Shown: one piece after another, positions 1 through 5,478 of the stretch
How positions within the stretch are numbered: the first letter of the stretch is position 1
Layout: every line of letters starts with the position of its first letter
DNA from: Gammaproteobacteria bacterium
GTDB lineage: Bacteria; Pseudomonadota; Gammaproteobacteria; UBA9214
Assembly: GCA_020027635.1 (NCBI GenBank)
Contig: JAHKKL010000161.1
Coordinates: 1 to 5,478, forward strand
Direction of reading: 5' to 3'
Length of the DNA: 5,478 nucleotides
Made by a program: the position numbers and the translations under genes
The notes under the pieces: model-generated
The model's input: the letters and a program-made list of their open reading frames with translations, nothing else
Database searches by the model: none
Told to the model about the DNA's origin: nothing

Positions 1-47
1 CACGACTGTTCCGTTCCATCAACAAAACCCAACAACCGGCCGCCTGA
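1..47 (+). CDS. Possible C-terminal tail of an upstream gene (partial)
   Basis: One frame entering from the left edge reads RLFRSINKTQQPAA and stops at TGA 45-47. This could be the end of a gene in the same orientation as the operon, and a hydrogenase structural or accessory gene would be the natural neighbour. Fourteen codons are too few to assign a family, and no hydrogenase signature is visible in them. A second frame (starting at base 2) is open to TAA 272-274, but its proline-rich, low-complexity product does not look like a protein end. Low confidence. Confidence 0.22.
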   Translation, partial: RLFRSINKTQQPAA

Positions 48-241
48 ACAGACTCACTCACACCGCCCCTTCAGGCTCATCTCTGGATTGGAAAGGACTG
101 GGGGAGGAAGGCGTGAGAATATTCACCCCGGTACGCGATGGCGGTCTGGACCCAAGGCTTCCACCTGTTAAGCTGAGAGAGTGTTTATCCCGCATCCTCA
201 CGGGAGTCAGTTCACCGTGCCCGGCAGGCAGTGGCGGGGAG

Positions 242-247
242 TATAAT
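242..247 (+). promoter_or_regulatory. Candidate -10 element TATAAT
   Basis: A perfect match to the bacterial -10 hexamer lies about 90 nt before the first operon start, inside the most AT-rich part of the leader. There is no recognisable TTGACA-like -35 box 16-18 nt upstream (that region reads GC-rich, around GCCCGG), and no TGn extension. If it works, it would need an activator or be weak. The hexamer alone could be chance, and transcription may instead come from an upstream structural-gene promoter. Confidence 0.3.
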
Positions 248-327
248 AAACCAAACCAGAACAACAAGATGTAACAGACCCGGTGTGGCCGTATTGCTGC
301 CATATCGAGATTTTTGAAGAAGAGGTG

Positions 328-332
328 AGGAG
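328..332 (+). promoter_or_regulatory. Ribosome-binding site of the endopeptidase gene
   Basis: AGGAG lies 6 nt before the ATG at 339, with a second GAGGTGA-like run just ahead of it at 322-328. It is the strongest Shine-Dalgarno sequence in the leader. It fixes the start at 339, in agreement with the family N-terminus (a short lead into the first beta strand and the GxGN motif). Confidence 0.7.
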
Positions 333-338
333 CAGCGC

Positions 339-845
339 ATGGCAACACCCCCGTCGGTACTCGTGCTCGGCATCGGCAATGTCCTGTGGGCGGATGATGG
401 CTTTGGGGTGAGGGCCATCGAGGCGCTGCAGCGCCGGTATCGCTTCCCGGACCATGTCACCCTGATGGACGGAGGCACCCAGGGCTTCTACCTGATGCGG
501 CATATCCAGGCCGCGGACATCCTGGTGATATTCGATGCCGTTGACTATGGCCTCCCCCCCGGTACCCTGAAACAGATCGAAGGCGAAGAGATCCCGAAAA
601 TCCTCGGCGCCAGGAAAATGAGCCTGCACCAGACCGGTTTCCAGGAGGTGCTCGCTCTCGCCGGGATGCTTGGCGACTATCCCGGGCACCTGCTGCTGAT
701 CGGTGTGCAGCCGGTGGAACTGGAGGACTTCGGCGGCGGACTGCGCCCCGCGGTGAAGCGGCAGATCGAACCGGCCATCGGGATGGCGCTCGACTACCTG
801 GAACGACTGGGCATCAAGCCCCTCCCGCGCCGTGCGGCGGGGTGA
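339..845 (+). CDS. hupD: [NiFe]-hydrogenase large-subunit maturation endopeptidase (HupD/HyaD/HoxM family, M52)
   Basis: This 168-residue protein is a full-length member of the hydrogenase maturation proteases. They act in the cytoplasm and remove the C-terminal peptide of the large subunit once nickel is in place, which lets the active site close. Visible motifs are LGIGN (10-14) followed by DDGFG (19-23), then VIFDAVDYG (63-71), then SLHQTG (95-100). D20, D66 and H97 align with the metal-binding residues E16, D62 and H93 of E. coli HybD with a constant offset of four, so the catalytic or recognition set is complete (Glu to Asp at the first position is common in the family). The ATG has a good ribosome-binding site. 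Its TGA is 6 nt from the next start. Each enzyme serves one hydrogenase, so its target is expected nearby, but which group cannot be seen here. The symbol could equally be hyaD or hoxM. Confidence 0.93.
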   Translation: MATPPSVLVLGIGNVLWADDGFGVRAIEALQRRYRFPDHVTLMDGGTQGFYLMRHIQAADILVIFDAVDYGLPPGTLKQIEGEEIPKILGARKMSLHQTGFQEVLALAGMLGDYPGHLLLIGVQPVELEDFGGGLRPAVKRQIEPAIGMALDYLERLGIKPLPRRAAG

Positions 846-851
846 CCGGCG

Positions 852-2030
852 GTGTCCGTCGAAGGCGGGTTGATTATCGCGCTTGCCCGGGAGGGCGGGC
901 GGGTGCGCGGGGTGACGATCCGCTCCACGCGTCCCGTGCATGCCGCGCGGGTGTTCGAGGCCAAAACACCGGATGCCGTGCTGCAGCTGTTGCCGCTGCT
1001 CTACAGCATCTGCGGCACGGCCCAGGCGCAGGCGGCCCAGTCTGCCTGTGAGCGGGCGCTGGGGATAACGCCGTTGCGCGGGGTCCGGCTCGCACGCGAG
1101 CTGCTGGTCTGCCTGGAGACGGCACGGGAGCACCTGTGGCGGATCCTGATCGACTGGCCGGCCGTCGTCGATGAAGACAGTCAGGCCACGCTCGCGGCAC
1201 CCCTGACCAAACTGTTGCCGGACGCCCGAAATGCGCTCTTCGTCGACGGCCGGGCGTTCGGCTTCGAGGTGAAGCTGCATGCCGCCGACTGGGCGCTGCA
1301 CGATCTGGCCGGGACGCTGGATGCCCTGCTGGAGCGGACGATTTTCGGATGCCCCGCACGGGAGTGGCTGGCGATCACCGACAAGCCGGGCCTCGATAAC
1401 TGGTCGAGGAATTCGGGCAGCATCGCGGCGCGCGTGCTGAGGAGGGTGCGGGACAACGGCTGGGAGGGTATCGGCGCGATCACGCCCGCCTTCCTTCCGA
1501 CGCTGCCGGATGCCGAGCTCGCCGCGCGCCTTGCGGCCCACGGCATCGATGGCTTCATCTCGCAGCCCGACTGGCAGGGCCAGCCGCGGGAAACCACACC
1601 GCTCGCGCGCCAGCAGGACATTCCCCTGATCCGGTCACTGCTCGCGTCCGGCGGGGCCGGGCTGCTCTCGCGCCAGGCGGCCCTGCTCGCCGAGCTGGCG
1701 GGGGTGCCGGCGCGCGTGCGCGCCCTCGCCGAGGCGATGCTCGCGGGCGGGCGCGGGGAGTCCGACACCGACGGGGCGTACTCCGGGGTGGGCTTGGCCC
1801 AGGTGGAGGCGGCGCGTGGCCGGCTGGTACATCGCGTTGAACTGGAACGTGGCGGCGTGCGGCGTTACCAGATCCTGGCGCCGACGGAGTGGAATTTCCA
1901 TCCCGCCGGCGCGGCGGCGCAGGGCCTGATGCGCCTGCCGGCAGCGGATACGGCGGTCCTGCGCCGCCTGGCCGCGTTGTTGATCAATGCCGTGGATCCC
2001 TGCGTAGGCTACGATCTGAGAGTAGACTGA
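852..2030 (+). CDS. hoxV: HoxV/HupK-type hydrogenase maturation scaffold (large-subunit-like protein)
   Basis: This 392-residue protein is a diverged relative of the [NiFe]-hydrogenase large subunit that works in assembly and not in catalysis. In Ralstonia eutropha, HoxV is thought to carry the Fe(CN)2CO unit between the Hyp machinery and the apo large subunit. The family signs are SICG (52-55), which replaces RxCGxC, a C-terminal large-subunit-like segment around GVGLAQVEAARG and YQILAPTEWNFHP, and an end reading DPCVGYDLR. Only the first cysteine of each metal-binding pair remains (C54 and C384); the second positions are A57 and Y387. The protein ends 8 residues after C384, so it has no cleavable tail. 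The start is GTG at 852, the first possible start after the in-frame TGA of the previous gene, with GGGGTGA at 839-845 as a plausible ribosome-binding site. Its TGA shares one base with the hypA ATG, matching the hoxV-hypA-hypB order of R. eutropha. hupK is the rhizobial name. Confidence 0.85.
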   Translation: MSVEGGLIIALAREGGRVRGVTIRSTRPVHAARVFEAKTPDAVLQLLPLLYSICGTAQAQAAQSACERALGITPLRGVRLARELLVCLETAREHLWRILIDWPAVVDEDSQATLAAPLTKLLPDARNALFVDGRAFGFEVKLHAADWALHDLAGTLDALLERTIFGCPAREWLAITDKPGLDNWSRNSGSIAARVLRRVRDNGWEGIGAITPAFLPTLPDAELAARLAAHGIDGFISQPDWQGQPRETTPLARQQDIPLIRSLLASGGAGLLSRQAALLAELAGVPARVRALAEAMLAGGRGESDTDGAYSGVGLAQVEAARGRLVHRVELERGGVRRYQILAPTEWNFHPAGAAAQGLMRLPAADTAVLRRLAALLINAVDPCVGYDLRVD

Positions 2031-2371
2031 TGCACGAGATGTCGCTGTGTACTGGTATCCTGCAGATACTGGAAGAACAGGCCAGAACACAGGGTTTCCG
2101 CCGGGTGAAAACCGTGTGGCTCGAGATCGGCGGACTCGCCGGGGTGGAGGTGGAAGCCATGCGCTTCGGCTTCGACGTAGTCATGCAGGGTTCGCTGGCC
2201 GAGGGGGCGGAACTCGAGGTGATCGAACGGCCGGGCGAGGCCTGGTGCCTGCAGTGCAGGAAAACGGTGCCGGTCAAACAGCGCTTCGATGCCTGTCCGG
2301 CCTGCGGGGGTTACCAGCTGCAGGTGACCGGTGGTGAAGAGATGAGTATCAGGGAACTGGAGGTGGAATGA
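2030..2371 (+). CDS. hypA: Hydrogenase nickel incorporation protein HypA
   Basis: This 113-residue protein is the standard HypA length. HypA binds nickel and, with HypB, inserts it into the hydrogenase large subunit in the cytoplasm. The mature-type N-terminus MHEMSLC is intact, with H2 and E3 of the nickel site. The zinc-binding domain is complete, with CxxC pairs at C73/C76 and C89/C92. The start at 2030 is fixed by the essential MHE N-terminus; a longer in-frame reading from 1889 lies inside hoxV and is not real. The ribosome-binding site is weak (GAGAG at 2018-2022), and the ATG overlaps the hoxV stop by one base (TGATG), so translation is probably coupled to hoxV. Nothing is missing or odd. 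Confidence 0.97.
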   Translation: MHEMSLCTGILQILEEQARTQGFRRVKTVWLEIGGLAGVEVEAMRFGFDVVMQGSLAEGAELEVIERPGEAWCLQCRKTVPVKQRFDACPACGGYQLQVTGGEEMSIRELEVE

Positions 2372-3330
2372 TGTGTACCGTATGCGGCTGCGGCGAAGGC
2401 GAGACCCGGCTTGAAGGGCAGCCTGATGCCCATAACCATGATCACGACCATCCTCACGACCATCCTCACGACCATCCTCATACCCATGATCACGACCCTC
2501 ATCACGGCCATGCGCACGATCACCGTCACGGGCATGACCCTCACTCGCATGACGGCCATACCCACGACTACGGTCGCGGCGCGGCGGGCGTCCATGCGCC
2601 GGGACTCAGCCAGTCGCGCCTGGTGCGCATCGAACAGGATATCCTCGGCAAGAACAACCGCTACGCGGCCGCGAACCGGCGCTATTTCGCCGAGCACGCC
2701 ATCCTCGCGCTGAACCTGGTTTCCAGTCCCGGCTCGGGGAAGACCGCGCTGCTGACGCGCACCCTGGAGGACCTCAAGGGCGAACTGCCGGCGGCCGTGA
2801 TCGAGGGCGACCAGCAGACCGCCAACGATGCCGAGCGCATCCGCGCGACCGGGGTCAGGGCGCTGCAGATCAACACCGGCAAGGGCTGCCACCTCGACGG
2901 CCACATGGTGGGCCACGCACTGGAGGCGCTCAAGCCCGCCGACGGCAGCCTCTTGTTCATCGAGAACGTCGGCAACCTGGTGTGTCCCGCCGCCTTCGAC
3001 CTGGGCGAGGCGCACAAGGTGGTGATCCTCTCCGTGACCGAGGGGGAAGACAAGCCGCTCAAGTACCCCGACATGTTCCACGCCGCCGACCTGATGCTGC
3101 TCAACAAGGTGGACCTGCTGCCCTACCTGCAATTCGATGTCGATCGCTGCATCGACTATGCGCGGCGCGTGAATCCGCGCATCAAGGTCCTGCGGGTCTC
3201 CGCCCAGAGCGGCGCGGGGATGACGGACTGGTACCAGTGGCTGCGGGCGACGCGGCAGTTGGCGCTCATCGGGCATGCCGCCGCGACGACCCGGGAGGAC
3301 GACGCGCATGTGTCTGGCGCTGCCGGCTAG
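2371..3330 (+). CDS. hypB: Hydrogenase nickel incorporation GTPase HypB with His-rich region
   Basis: HypB is a SIMIBI-class GTPase that loads nickel into the hydrogenase with HypA. Counted from the ATG at 2371 (319 residues), the domains in order are: the N-terminal nickel motif MCTVCGC (C2, C5, C7); a His-rich stretch at 21-65 with 22 histidines in 45 residues; Walker A SSPGSGKT (118-125, K124); EGDQQTANDAERI (145-157); the G-domain metal site GCHLD (C173, H174); ENVGNLVCP with C205; and NKVD (245-248) for guanine recognition. All GTPase and metal motifs are intact. The His-rich part makes it longer than the 290-residue E. coli protein. A start at 2368 would add one Met, but 2371 gives the canonical MCT end and leaves 7 nt after the GGAGG at 2359-2363, against 4 nt for 2368. 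The gene overlaps hypA by one base and runs 23 nt into hypC. Confidence 0.97.
   Translation: MCTVCGCGEGETRLEGQPDAHNHDHDHPHDHPHDHPHTHDHDPHHGHAHDHRHGHDPHSHDGHTHDYGRGAAGVHAPGLSQSRLVRIEQDILGKNNRYAAANRRYFAEHAILALNLVSSPGSGKTALLTRTLEDLKGELPAAVIEGDQQTANDAERIRATGVRALQINTGKGCHLDGHMVGHALEALKPADGSLLFIENVGNLVCPAAFDLGEAHKVVILSVTEGEDKPLKYPDMFHAADLMLLNKVDLLPYLQFDVDRCIDYARRVNPRIKVLRVSAQSGAGMTDWYQWLRATRQLALIGHAAATTREDDAHVSGAAG
2443..2478 (+). repeat. Three tandem 12-bp repeats inside hypB
   Basis: CACGACCATCCT occurs three times in a row without a mismatch, each copy encoding His-Asp-His-Pro (residues 25-36 of HypB). Flanking DNA (CAT/CAC/GAC runs to about 2570) continues as degenerate His-Asp codons. The unit is a multiple of three, so gain or loss of copies keeps the frame and would only change the number of nickel-binding histidines. 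Confidence 0.9.
3293..3298 (+). promoter_or_regulatory. Ribosome-binding site of hypC inside hypB
   Basis: GGGAGG sits 9 nt before the ATG at 3308 while still inside the hypB coding region. It supports the short hypC start over an in-frame ATG at 3275, which would add 11 residues ahead of the essential MCL N-terminus. Confidence 0.7.
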
Positions 3331-3544
3331 GGTGGTCAGCATCCACGCCTGCGGGGACCTGGCGATGGTCGCCGTGGGCGGGGTCCGCAAGGAGATCTCG
3401 CTCGCCCTGGTCGAGGATGTCCAGGTGGATGACTACGTGCTGATCCACGTGGGCTACGCGCTGAACCGGATCAGCGAGGAGGAAGCGCGGCGCACCCTGG
3501 CCCTGTTCGCGGAGGCCGGACTGGCGGCGGAGGGCGGGACATGA
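3308..3544 (+). CDS. hypC: Hydrogenase assembly chaperone HypC
   Basis: This 78-residue member of the HypC/HybG/HupF family begins MCLALPARVV. After Met removal C2 becomes the N-terminal residue that binds iron in the HypC-HypD complex, where the Fe(CN)2CO unit is built; HypC then takes it toward the large subunit. The conserved histidine in the VLIHVGYA segment is H47. The start at 3308 is set by the need for Cys at position 2 and by the GGGAGG ribosome-binding site. It overlaps the end of hypB by 23 nt and shares ATGA with hypD. The position directly before hypD argues for HypC over a specialised paralogue such as HoxL or HupF. Confidence 0.95.
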   Translation: MCLALPARVVSIHACGDLAMVAVGGVRKEISLALVEDVQVDDYVLIHVGYALNRISEEEARRTLALFAEAGLAAEGGT

Positions 3545-4695
3545 AGTATATCGAGGAATTCCGCACCCGCGACCTGGCGCAGACCCTCTCCGCGGCCATT
3601 CGCCGCGAGGCCGACCCGCGGCGCCGCTATCACCTCATGGAATTCTGCGGCGGACACACCCATGCCATCTTCCGCTACGGGGTGCAGGACCTGATGCCGG
3701 AGAACGTGCGCTTCATCCACGGTCCCGGCTGTCCGGTGTGCGTCCTGCCGACAGGGCGCATTGACAATGCCATCCATCTGGCCGAGGCGCACGGGGCAAT
3801 CCTGTGCAGCTACGGCGACATGCTGCGCGTGCCCGCCAGCGGCCGCAGAAGCCTGCTCAAGGCCAAGGCGGCCGGGGCGGATATCCGCATGGTCTATTCC
3901 ACCCAGGATGCCCTGAAAATCGCGCGCGCCAACCCGGACCGGGAAGTGGTGTTCTTCGCCATCGGCTTCGAAACCACCACCCCGCCCACCGCCGTCGCCA
4001 TCCGCCAGGCGGCCGCGGAGGGCTTGTCCAATTTCAGCGTCTTCTGCAACCACGTGCTCACGCCGGCGGCGATCCAGAACATCCTGGAATCGCCCGAGGT
4101 GCGCGCCATGGACCGGGTCCGCATCGACGGCTTTCTCGGGCCCTCGCATGTGAGCACCGTCATCGGCAGCCAGCCCTACGAGTTCTTCGCGGAGGAATTC
4201 CAGAAACCCGTGGTCATCGCCGGCTTCGAGCCGCTCGATGTCATGCAGTCGGCATTGATGCTGATCCGCCAGTTGAACGAGGGGCGGCACGAGGTGGAGA
4301 ACGAATACACGCGGGCGGTCACGCGCGAGGGCAACCGCAAGGCCAAGGCCTTGGTGGCGGAGGTCTTCGAGCTGCGCCGCGCCTTCGAGTGGCGCGGCCT
4401 CGGGCTGGTGCCCTACAGCGCGCTGCGCATCAAGCAGGCGTATGCGCGCTTCGATGCCGAGCGGCGCTTCGACATCCCCGCGGTGCAGGCGGGCGAGGTG
4501 AAGGGCTGCGAATGCCCCGCCATCATCCGCGGGGTGAAGCAGCCCACCGACTGCAAGCTCTTCGGCACGGTGTGCACCCCGGACAATCCCATGGGGTCCT
4601 GCATGGTGTCCTCCGAGGGCGCCTGCGCCGCCTACTGGTCCTACGGCCGGTTCCGCCGGCCGGAGGGACCCGACGGCATGGAGTCGGTCGCATGA
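3541..4695 (+). CDS. hypD: Hydrogenase maturation iron-sulfur protein HypD
   Basis: This 384-residue protein is full length for HypD, the central cytoplasmic scaffold that, with HypC, holds the iron while cyanide and CO are attached. All expected motifs are present: FCGGHTHAI (35-43, C36), GPGCPVCVLP (61-70, C64 and C67, the redox-active pair), and GFETTTPP in the middle domain. The C-terminal region holds the [4Fe-4S] cysteines among C323, C325, C338, C345, C354 and C362 in the CECPAI, DCKLFGTVC and GSCMVSSEGAC blocks. The ATG overlaps the hypC stop (ATGA) and is preceded by GGAGGG at 3529-3534, six nt upstream. Its own stop overlaps the hypE start in the same way. I see no anomaly. Confidence 0.97.
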   Translation: MKYIEEFRTRDLAQTLSAAIRREADPRRRYHLMEFCGGHTHAIFRYGVQDLMPENVRFIHGPGCPVCVLPTGRIDNAIHLAEAHGAILCSYGDMLRVPASGRRSLLKAKAAGADIRMVYSTQDALKIARANPDREVVFFAIGFETTTPPTAVAIRQAAAEGLSNFSVFCNHVLTPAAIQNILESPEVRAMDRVRIDGFLGPSHVSTVIGSQPYEFFAEEFQKPVVIAGFEPLDVMQSALMLIRQLNEGRHEVENEYTRAVTREGNRKAKALVAEVFELRRAFEWRGLGLVPYSALRIKQAYARFDAERRFDIPAVQAGEVKGCECPAIIRGVKQPTDCKLFGTVCTPDNPMGSCMVSSEGACAAYWSYGRFRRPEGPDGMESVA

Positions 4696-5478
4696 GCGCG
4701 GTGGTCCGGCGCTTTCCGGCGCGCCTCGACACCCGGCGCGGCACGGTGGACATGACGCACGGCAGCGGCGGGCGCGCCATGGCGCAGCTGATCGAGGAGC
4801 TGTTCGTGAAGCATTTCGACAACGCGCTGCTCCGGCAGGGCAACGACCAGGCGGTGTTCGAGGTGCCGGCCGGCCGCCTGGTGATGAGCACCGACGGGCA
4901 CGTCGTCTCGCCGCTGTTCTTCCCCGGCGGCGATATCGGCGCGCTGGCGGTGCACGGCACCATCAACGACGTGGCCATGTCCGGCGCCCGGCCGCTGTAC
5001 CTGTCCGCCGGCTTCATCCTCGAGGAAGGCTTTAGGTGGTCGAGAACGGCAAGGGCGACGGCGTGTTCATCACCACCACCGGCGTCGGCGTGGTGGCGGA
5101 CGGGGTGAACATCTCGGGCGACCGCGCCCGGCCCGGGGACGCCATCCTGGTCAACGGCACCCTCGGCGATCACGGCGTCGCCATCATGTCGAGCCGCGAG
5201 AACCTGGAGTTCGAGACCACCATCGAATCGGACAGCGCCGCGCTGCACACGCTGGTGGCGGAGCTGGTGGCGAGCGGCGCCGACATCCACTGCCTGCGCG
5301 ACCCGACCCGAGGCGGGCTGGCGACCACGCTGAACGAACTGGCCATGCAGTCCGGGGTCGGCATGATGCTGCGCGAGGCGGCCATCCCGGTGCATCCCCA
5401 GGTCACCGCCGCCTGCGAACTGCTGGGGCTGGATCCGCTCTACGTCGCCAACGAGGGCAAGCTCGTCTGTATCTGCGC
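4692..5478 (+). pseudogene. hypE: HypE (carbamoyl-dehydratase), interrupted by an internal deletion/frameshift and cut by the window edge
   Basis: HypE dehydrates the thiocarbamate that HypF places on its C-terminal cysteine, using ATP, and passes cyanide to HypC-HypD. The first part (4692-5033, 114 codons) is clearly HypE: MTHGSGGRAM (21-30), MSTDGHVVSPLFFPGGDIG (65-83), LSAGFILEEGF (104-114). At 5034 the frame changes. The original frame continues with 24 unrelated codons to TGA 5106-5108, while HypE similarity resumes at 5036 in another frame with VVENGKGDGVFI, NGTLGDHG, LRDPTRGG and NEGKLV, open to the window end. Compared with E. coli HypE as remembered, about 28-29 residues are missing, including the conserved TGDTK before VV, which matches a loss of about 85 nt. 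The C-terminal part with the modified cysteine lies beyond the window. ATG 4692 overlaps the hypD stop (ATGA), with GGAG at 4680-4683. This may be a true mutation or an assembly error. Confidence 0.88.
5031..5038 (+). other. Deletion junction in hypE
   Basis: The codon TTT (F114) at 5031-5033 is followed at once by AG and then GTG GTC, which fits the last two bases of the AAG (Lys) codon of the missing GDTK motif and then the Val-Val that follows it in HypE. In the downstream frame the junction forms TAG (5033-5035), so that frame is closed directly upstream and cannot be reached from the hypE start without a frameshift. No repeat flanking the junction can be identified from what remains. Confidence 0.75.

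Larger units (their letters stand above)
48..338. other. Intergenic leader upstream of the maturation operon
   Basis: This stretch of about 290 nt precedes the first operon gene and has no convincing coding sequence on either strand. It is visibly less GC-rich than the genes, most clearly over 241-320. It holds a TATAAT hexamer at 242-247 and the ribosome-binding site of the first gene. Two short inverted repeats are present, at 42-48/70-76 and 188-192/201-205, but neither is followed by a T-run, so I do not call a terminator. I found no clear sigma-54 promoter, FNR box or riboswitch fold. Confidence 0.5.

Noticed and set aside
42..76. 7-bp inverted repeat GCCTGAA/TTCAGGC with a 21-nt loop as a terminator of an upstream gene
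   Set aside because: The loop is long, the stem is short, and no T-run follows; it may be chance.
188..205. TCCCG/CGGGA hairpin in the leader
   Set aside because: A 5-bp stem with an 8-nt loop and no T-run is too weak to call a terminator or regulatory structure.
280..299. Possible sigma-54 promoter (GG...GC elements around GTGTGGCCGTATTGCTGCC)
   Set aside because: The GG and GC pairs are separated by 7 or 12 nt and not by the required 10, so it does not match.
207..1541. Long open frame of 444 codons on the minus strand opposite the first two genes
   Set aside because: It lies opposite two genes with clear family motifs, its product is rich in Arg/Gln/His/Pro without a recognisable domain, and such antisense openness is expected in GC-rich coding DNA.
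2443..2478. CRISPR-like or mobile-element repeat
   Set aside because: The repeats are only 12 bp, directly adjacent without spacers, in frame, and encode the known HypB His-rich region.
2311..3390. 359-codon minus-strand frame opposite hypB
   Set aside because: Its Val/Met/Arg repeat near the end is simply the complement of the His-Asp repeat DNA of hypB; there is no independent support.
5031..5040. Programmed frameshift in hypE
   Set aside because: A frameshift would still leave about 28 conserved residues missing, and there is no slippery heptamer with a following structure at the junction; a deletion explains the data better.

Overview
This window carries a [NiFe]-hydrogenase maturation cluster, all on the + strand. 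Seven contiguous genes are read from position 339 to the right edge: a large-subunit C-terminal endopeptidase (hupD/hyaD/hoxM type), a HoxV/HupK-type scaffold protein, then hypA, hypB, hypC, hypD and hypE. The coding DNA is GC-rich, with a strong G/C third-position bias. The pairing of hoxV with hypA-hypB and the CDE order are typical of Proteobacteria. A beta- or gammaproteobacterium able to use H2 is the best guess, but nothing here fixes the genus. The hydrogenase structural genes are not in the window and presumably lie upstream of position 1.

Layout: positions 1-47 may hold the last codons of an upstream gene. Positions 48-338 are a non-coding leader of lower GC, with a TATAAT hexamer and a good ribosome-binding site for the first gene. 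From 339 on the genes are packed as one translationally coupled operon: a 6-nt gap between hupD and hoxV, 1-nt overlap hoxV/hypA, 1- or 4-nt overlap hypA/hypB, 23-nt overlap hypB/hypC, and 4-nt ATGA overlaps for hypC/hypD and hypD/hypE.

How the genes work together: HypE (with HypF, not seen here) makes the cyanide ligand. The HypC-HypD complex assembles the Fe(CN)2CO unit. HoxV is thought to act as an intermediate scaffold for that unit on its way to the apo large subunit. HypA and HypB deliver nickel, and HypB here has a long His-rich stretch that could also store it. The endopeptidase then checks for nickel and clips the large-subunit tail to close the site.

The most notable anomaly is in hypE. 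About 28 codons are missing at position 5033/5034, including the conserved GDTK segment, and the reading frame shifts at the same point. Both flanks are otherwise perfectly HypE-like. This is either a real disabling deletion or an assembly error. I see no previously undescribed system; apart from hypE the window is a clean, well-known maturation operon.
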